A DNA stretch of 64,000 bases from Saprospiraceae bacterium (GTDB lineage: Bacteria; Bacteroidota; Bacteroidia; Chitinophagales; Saprospiraceae), in contig JALHRR010000003.1 in assembly GCA_022841345.1 (NCBI GenBank), forward strand, positions 124,001-188,000, given 5' to 3'. Numbering within the stretch: the first letter of the stretch is position 1; every line of letters begins with the position of its first letter. The notes beneath the pieces are model-generated. The model was not told the origin of the DNA. It saw only the letters and a program-made list of their open reading frames with translations, and made no database searches. Shown in pieces: positions 61,477-64,000 of the stretch. The position numbers and the translations under genes are program-made.

Positions 61477-62172
61477 ATGGGAAGGAAGAACAAACTGCAA
61501 AAATTCCAGGACCTGAAGGCATATCCCAATGTCATCGAAAATCCTGAATATGAGTCGAATCAGCTTTTTATCAATGAGGATGTTGAAATTGATTTAAGTG
61601 AAAACTGGGCCCAAATTCATTTTGGAAATGACAAGCCGGTGATCTTAGAACTGGCTTGCGGCAGGGGAGAATACACACTTCAGCTGGGAAGATATTTTCC
61701 TGAAAAAAACTTTATTGGTATAGATGTAAAAGGTGCGAGAATCTGGCAGGGAGCCACGATTGCACTGGACGAAAATCTCAGCAATGTAGCATTCCTCCGA
61801 AGCAGAATTGAAAAGCTTGGAATTTATTTTCGCAAAGGAGATATTTCTGAGATCTGGATAACCTTTCCCGACCCATTTCTTAATCCAACCCAGGCCAAAC
61901 ATCGGCTGACTTCTCCCCATTTCCTGGAGATTTATAAACAAATTATGGTTCCAAACGGAATCATTAACCTCAAAACCGATGATGATCTTTTATTTGCCTA
62001 TACATTGAAAGTTGTGGAATCTGACCCTCATATAAACCTGCTGTATGCTGAAAATGATATCTACAGCAAACCTTTAATTGATCCAACGCTGGAGTTTAAG
62101 ACCTATTATGAAGGGATGCACCTTGAGGAGGGTAAAAAGATCAAGTATGTGAAGTTTCAGTTGAAAGATTGA
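61477..62172 (+). CDS. trmB: tRNA (guanine-N7-)-methyltransferase TrmB
   Basis: A 231-residue SAM-dependent enzyme that methylates G46 of tRNA. The SAM pocket is ILELACGRGEYTLQLGRYF followed by NFIGIDVKGARIWQGA. The catalytic region is WITFPDPFLNPTQAKHRLT, the Bacteroidota variant of the FPDPWPKxRHxKRR motif. The C-terminal NLKTDDDLLFAYT is also conserved. Complete, ATG start, single gene. Confidence 0.95.
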   Translation: MGRKNKLQKFQDLKAYPNVIENPEYESNQLFINEDVEIDLSENWAQIHFGNDKPVILELACGRGEYTLQLGRYFPEKNFIGIDVKGARIWQGATIALDENLSNVAFLRSRIEKLGIYFRKGDISEIWITFPDPFLNPTQAKHRLTSPHFLEIYKQIMVPNGIINLKTDDDLLFAYTLKVVESDPHINLLYAENDIYSKPLIDPTLEFKTYYEGMHLEEGKKIKYVKFQLKD

Positions 62173-62630
62173 TGTGGGGGAGAGTGTGTTTTGTTTATGG
62201 GTGTGAGAAGATTGAGAGGATTGTTGAGTGAGTGAAAGTTGTGTGTTAGCGTGAGGGAAGATTGATAAGATTGTGAATTACAATTCAGCCTGTCTCTCTA
62301 AACAAACAGCCTGCTGAAGCACCCGGTTGATCGGTTAAGGGTTTAATCGAGGTGTGAGTTCAGGGAGTTGAGGTGGTGCAGGAAGATTAATAGGATTGAA
62401 TAGTTTGATAGAGATTTTAAGGGATTCCTAAACTCCCCTACTAAACGACATATATAAACACTTTTGCAGAATGCTGATTTACAATGGCTTAAAAATTAAA
62501 TAACGCATATTTATGCAGAAATTCTTGCATAATAACGGATGTTGTTTTGGCTGTTCAAAATCTGATCCCCAAAGCTTTGGGGGCTGACATCTGAAACCTG
62601 ACATCTGAAATCTGAAATCTTGTATTAGTA
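62173..62630. repeat. Composite repeat block 6 (between trmB and the TrpF-like gene)
   Basis: No gene. Begins right after the trmB stop with GGGGGAGAGTGTG-type GT-rich sequence. It contains GGAAGATTGATAAGATTG-like words, a minus-strand copy of the CGATTAAACC/CCGATCAACC vocabulary (about 62311-62350), a 16-bp perfect palindrome CCCCAAAGCTTTGGGG (62567-62582) and heptamers CTGACAT, CTGAAAC, CTGACAT, CTGAAAT, CTGAAAT, CTTGTAT (62584-62625). It ends five bases before the stop of the next gene. Confidence 0.75.
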
Positions 62631-63242
62631 TTACCCCATCTCCTCCATCCAATTCTCCAAAAAATCATCCATTTCATCGAAGGATTTAAGTCCCACCTTT
62701 TCCTCTTCAGCTCCGTGGAGAACCAATCCTAATTGCGGGCATTTGTGGAGGACAGTACCGATCTGAAGGAAATCTCCGGGTAAATCTGCATATACCGGAA
62801 CCTTGGCTGCCAGTCCGTTGATCATCATTGCAATATTGTCGGTAATGGTTTCAATTTGTTGCAGATTCAATAAAATACCATCCAACTCAAAGGAGTCTAT
62901 TTCATTGGCTTCTTCCAGCAGGCGTTCCAGATGTGATTCATCCTTGCAAATAATTTCTGCAAAGCATTCCATATGGAGAAATGGATTGACCAAACTTAGA
63001 TTTACTGATGGTAAAATAAGCCCGGTAAACGGAACCTGGCCAAGTAGCTCGGTTGCTTTCTCTGCATTCGGTGCCACCAACAACAACCCCGGCCCTTCTA
63101 TCCATTCCGCCATAGCAGTCATGGCATGCACTGAAAGTTCTCCATTTTCTCCTAAGGCATTAAAAGTTATAAATCGGGCGCCTCTTGCAGCAAAGTATCT
63201 GGCATCTGTTAGGTTTCGGATATCGTAAGCGAGTAAATTCAT
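62631..63242 (-). CDS. TrpF-like TIM-barrel protein, unknown function
   Basis: A 203-residue protein that reads like a reduced phosphoribosylanthranilate isomerase barrel: MNLLAYDIRNLTDARYFAAR for the KICGxTxxxDA strand and helix, FTGLILPSVN, LDGILLNLQQ, KVPVYADLPGD and KVGLKSFDEMDDFLENWMEE for the final phosphate-binding strand and helix. The catalytic Cys of TrpF is replaced in the first strand (YDIRN instead of KICG), and the GLxP/GGI-type loops are degenerate. It is therefore probably not an active isomerase. No other trp gene is nearby. Function unknown. Confidence 0.7.
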   Translation of the reverse strand: MNLLAYDIRNLTDARYFAARGARFITFNALGENGELSVHAMTAMAEWIEGPGLLLVAPNAEKATELLGQVPFTGLILPSVNLSLVNPFLHMECFAEIICKDESHLERLLEEANEIDSFELDGILLNLQQIETITDNIAMMINGLAAKVPVYADLPGDFLQIGTVLHKCPQLGLVLHGAEEEKVGLKSFDEMDDFLENWMEEMG

Positions 63243-63363
63243 GGGCTTTTTATCTTTTTATGTGGACAACTGGCTCGAATAATAAAATTGCTTCCACATC
63301 CCAAAGGTAATTGCTTACTCCCGGATTGCTTTTATTTATCTTCATACTTTAAATTGCATTCTG

Positions 63364-63702
63364 ATGAAATCACCACAAAAAGAAATTCCATACTTCGAAT
63401 CAGTATATGAAGTAGTCCAATTGATTCCTTTTGGCCGGGCTGCCAGCTATGGTGATATTTCGAATTATCTCTCACTTGGATCAGCCAGAATGGTCGGATG
63501 GGCGATGAATAAAAGCTTCTCGACCAAACATGTTCCTGCTCATAGAGTAGTCAATAGAAAAGGTGAACTTAGCGGCAGAACTCACTTTCCCACTCCGGAT
63601 ATGATGCAGGAATTGCTCGAAGGGGAAGGTATCAAAATCGAAGATCACCGAATTGTGGAATGGGAGAAAGTGCGCTGGGATCCATCGAGGGAATTGTTGT
63701 AA
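63364..63702 (+). CDS. MGMT-family alkyltransferase-like protein (ATL type)
   Basis: A 112-residue protein equal to the DNA-binding domain of O6-alkylguanine-DNA alkyltransferase: FESVYEVVQLIPFGRAASYG, then DISNYL, ARMVGWAMNKS and the active-site loop VPAHRVVNRKGELSG. The acceptor Cys of PCHR is Ala, so it cannot take up alkyl groups. Such proteins (alkyltransferase-like) recognise O6-alkylguanine and recruit nucleotide excision repair in better-studied relatives. Complete, with an ATG start; the final repeat block starts four bases after its stop. Confidence 0.9.
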   Translation: MKSPQKEIPYFESVYEVVQLIPFGRAASYGDISNYLSLGSARMVGWAMNKSFSTKHVPAHRVVNRKGELSGRTHFPTPDMMQELLEGEGIKIEDHRIVEWEKVRWDPSRELL

Positions 63703-63706
63703 TTGG

Positions 63707-64000
63707 GTGATGTCTTACTGCGCTTTCGCAGTGAAAATACTCGTAGAGAGAATACGAGTAGCGCGCCTAGGGCGCGTTAGAAAGAAGCTCCTTGCACGGT
63801 GTGTGAGCGTCGGCTGCGCCTCGCTCGTGTGCTGCTTTGCGGCCTGCGGCCGCGCGGGATGTGGTTCACTTCGTTCACGGGATGTGTAACAGCCAATGAT
63901 CGTCTTCGACAATCAAATAACACCCAATGAATTATTTCATCCCGGCTGTTGCCAATAGCTAAAAGCAAAGAGCCCACAGCTGGCTGTTTTCAGACCAGCT
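63707..64000. repeat. Composite repeat block 7 (to window end)
   Basis: GTGATG at 63707 opens the block. Hairpins: ACTGCG-CTTT-CGCAGT (63717-63732), TACTCGTA/TACGAGTA (63738-63745, 63753-63760), CGCGCC-TAG-GGCGCG (63762-63776), GGC-TGC-GCC within GAGC/GCTC arms (63805-63824), GCGGCC-TGC-GGCCGC (63839-63853) and a GTC-TTC-GAC core in TGAT/ATCA arms (about 63897-63915). CCGGCTGTT follows at 63942, then 7-bp AGCTAAA-like words and GGCTGTT at 63982. It is the diverged twin of 31600-31782. Confidence 0.8.

Overview
The window looks like chromosome from a Bacteroidota, probably a Saprospiria- or Chitinophagales-like lineage. The support is type IX secretion (T9SS) C-terminal sorting domains, a TANFOR-like giant surface protein, -7 boxes of the TAnnTTTG type, no Shine-Dalgarno signals, a roughly 1100-residue SecA and a Tgt without zinc cysteines. 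The exact family is not resolved. No rRNA, tRNA, insertion sequence, prophage or CRISPR array was seen.

Layout. 1-1138: a truncated secreted protein and an orphan OmpR-type regulator. 1373-15266: a small membrane protein, then a surface cluster (2267-residue TANFOR-like protein, fibronectin-type-III protein, outer-membrane barrel, T9SS-sorted protein, repeat-bearing secreted protein). 15314-23390: Tat-exported aminotransferase, a frameshifted GH113-like hydrolase, a VanY-type carboxypeptidase, DUF4197, a zinc peptidase and ligA. 24070-27158: a DUF1501/DUF1800 pair. 27602-34095: membrane protein, short error-prone-type DnaE behind two putative operator palindromes, and htpG. 34253-41586: a T9SS metalloprotease and metH. 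41713-45313: an esterase divergent from an ATP-grasp enzyme that carries a 232-residue histone-H1-like tail, followed by a class I glutamine amidotransferase. 45548-53729: secA, then a tight deoC-SPOR-rodA-tgt-LptF/G run. 53786-63702: mscL, a CDF transporter, a lipoprotein, TIGR02757, DUF4783, gpmI, a porin-like protein, trmB, a TrpF-like protein and an MGMT-like protein.

The most unusual content is intergenic. At least seven spacers (about 19.3-19.9, 20.9-21.3, 23.5-24.07, 31.5-32.1, 57.3-57.9, 62.2-62.6 and 63.7-64.0 kb) are built from one vocabulary: hairpins separated by GTGATG, triloop hairpins separated by GTGTG or GGGATGTG, 7-bp and 8-bp degenerate tandem repeats, and a delimiter GGCTGTT. 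Homologous hairpins in different copies differ by paired changes that keep the stems perfect. The blocks start within a few bases of stop codons; one supplies the last codons of ligA. This may be an undescribed repeat or RNA system targeted to gene 3' ends.

Two other systems deserve attention: the ATP-grasp/histone-like-tail plus amidotransferase pair, and the twin TTGTCG-N7-CGAC palindromes in front of the error-prone-type polymerase. Core genes appear intact. The only clear broken gene is the GH113-like hydrolase at 16583-17604.
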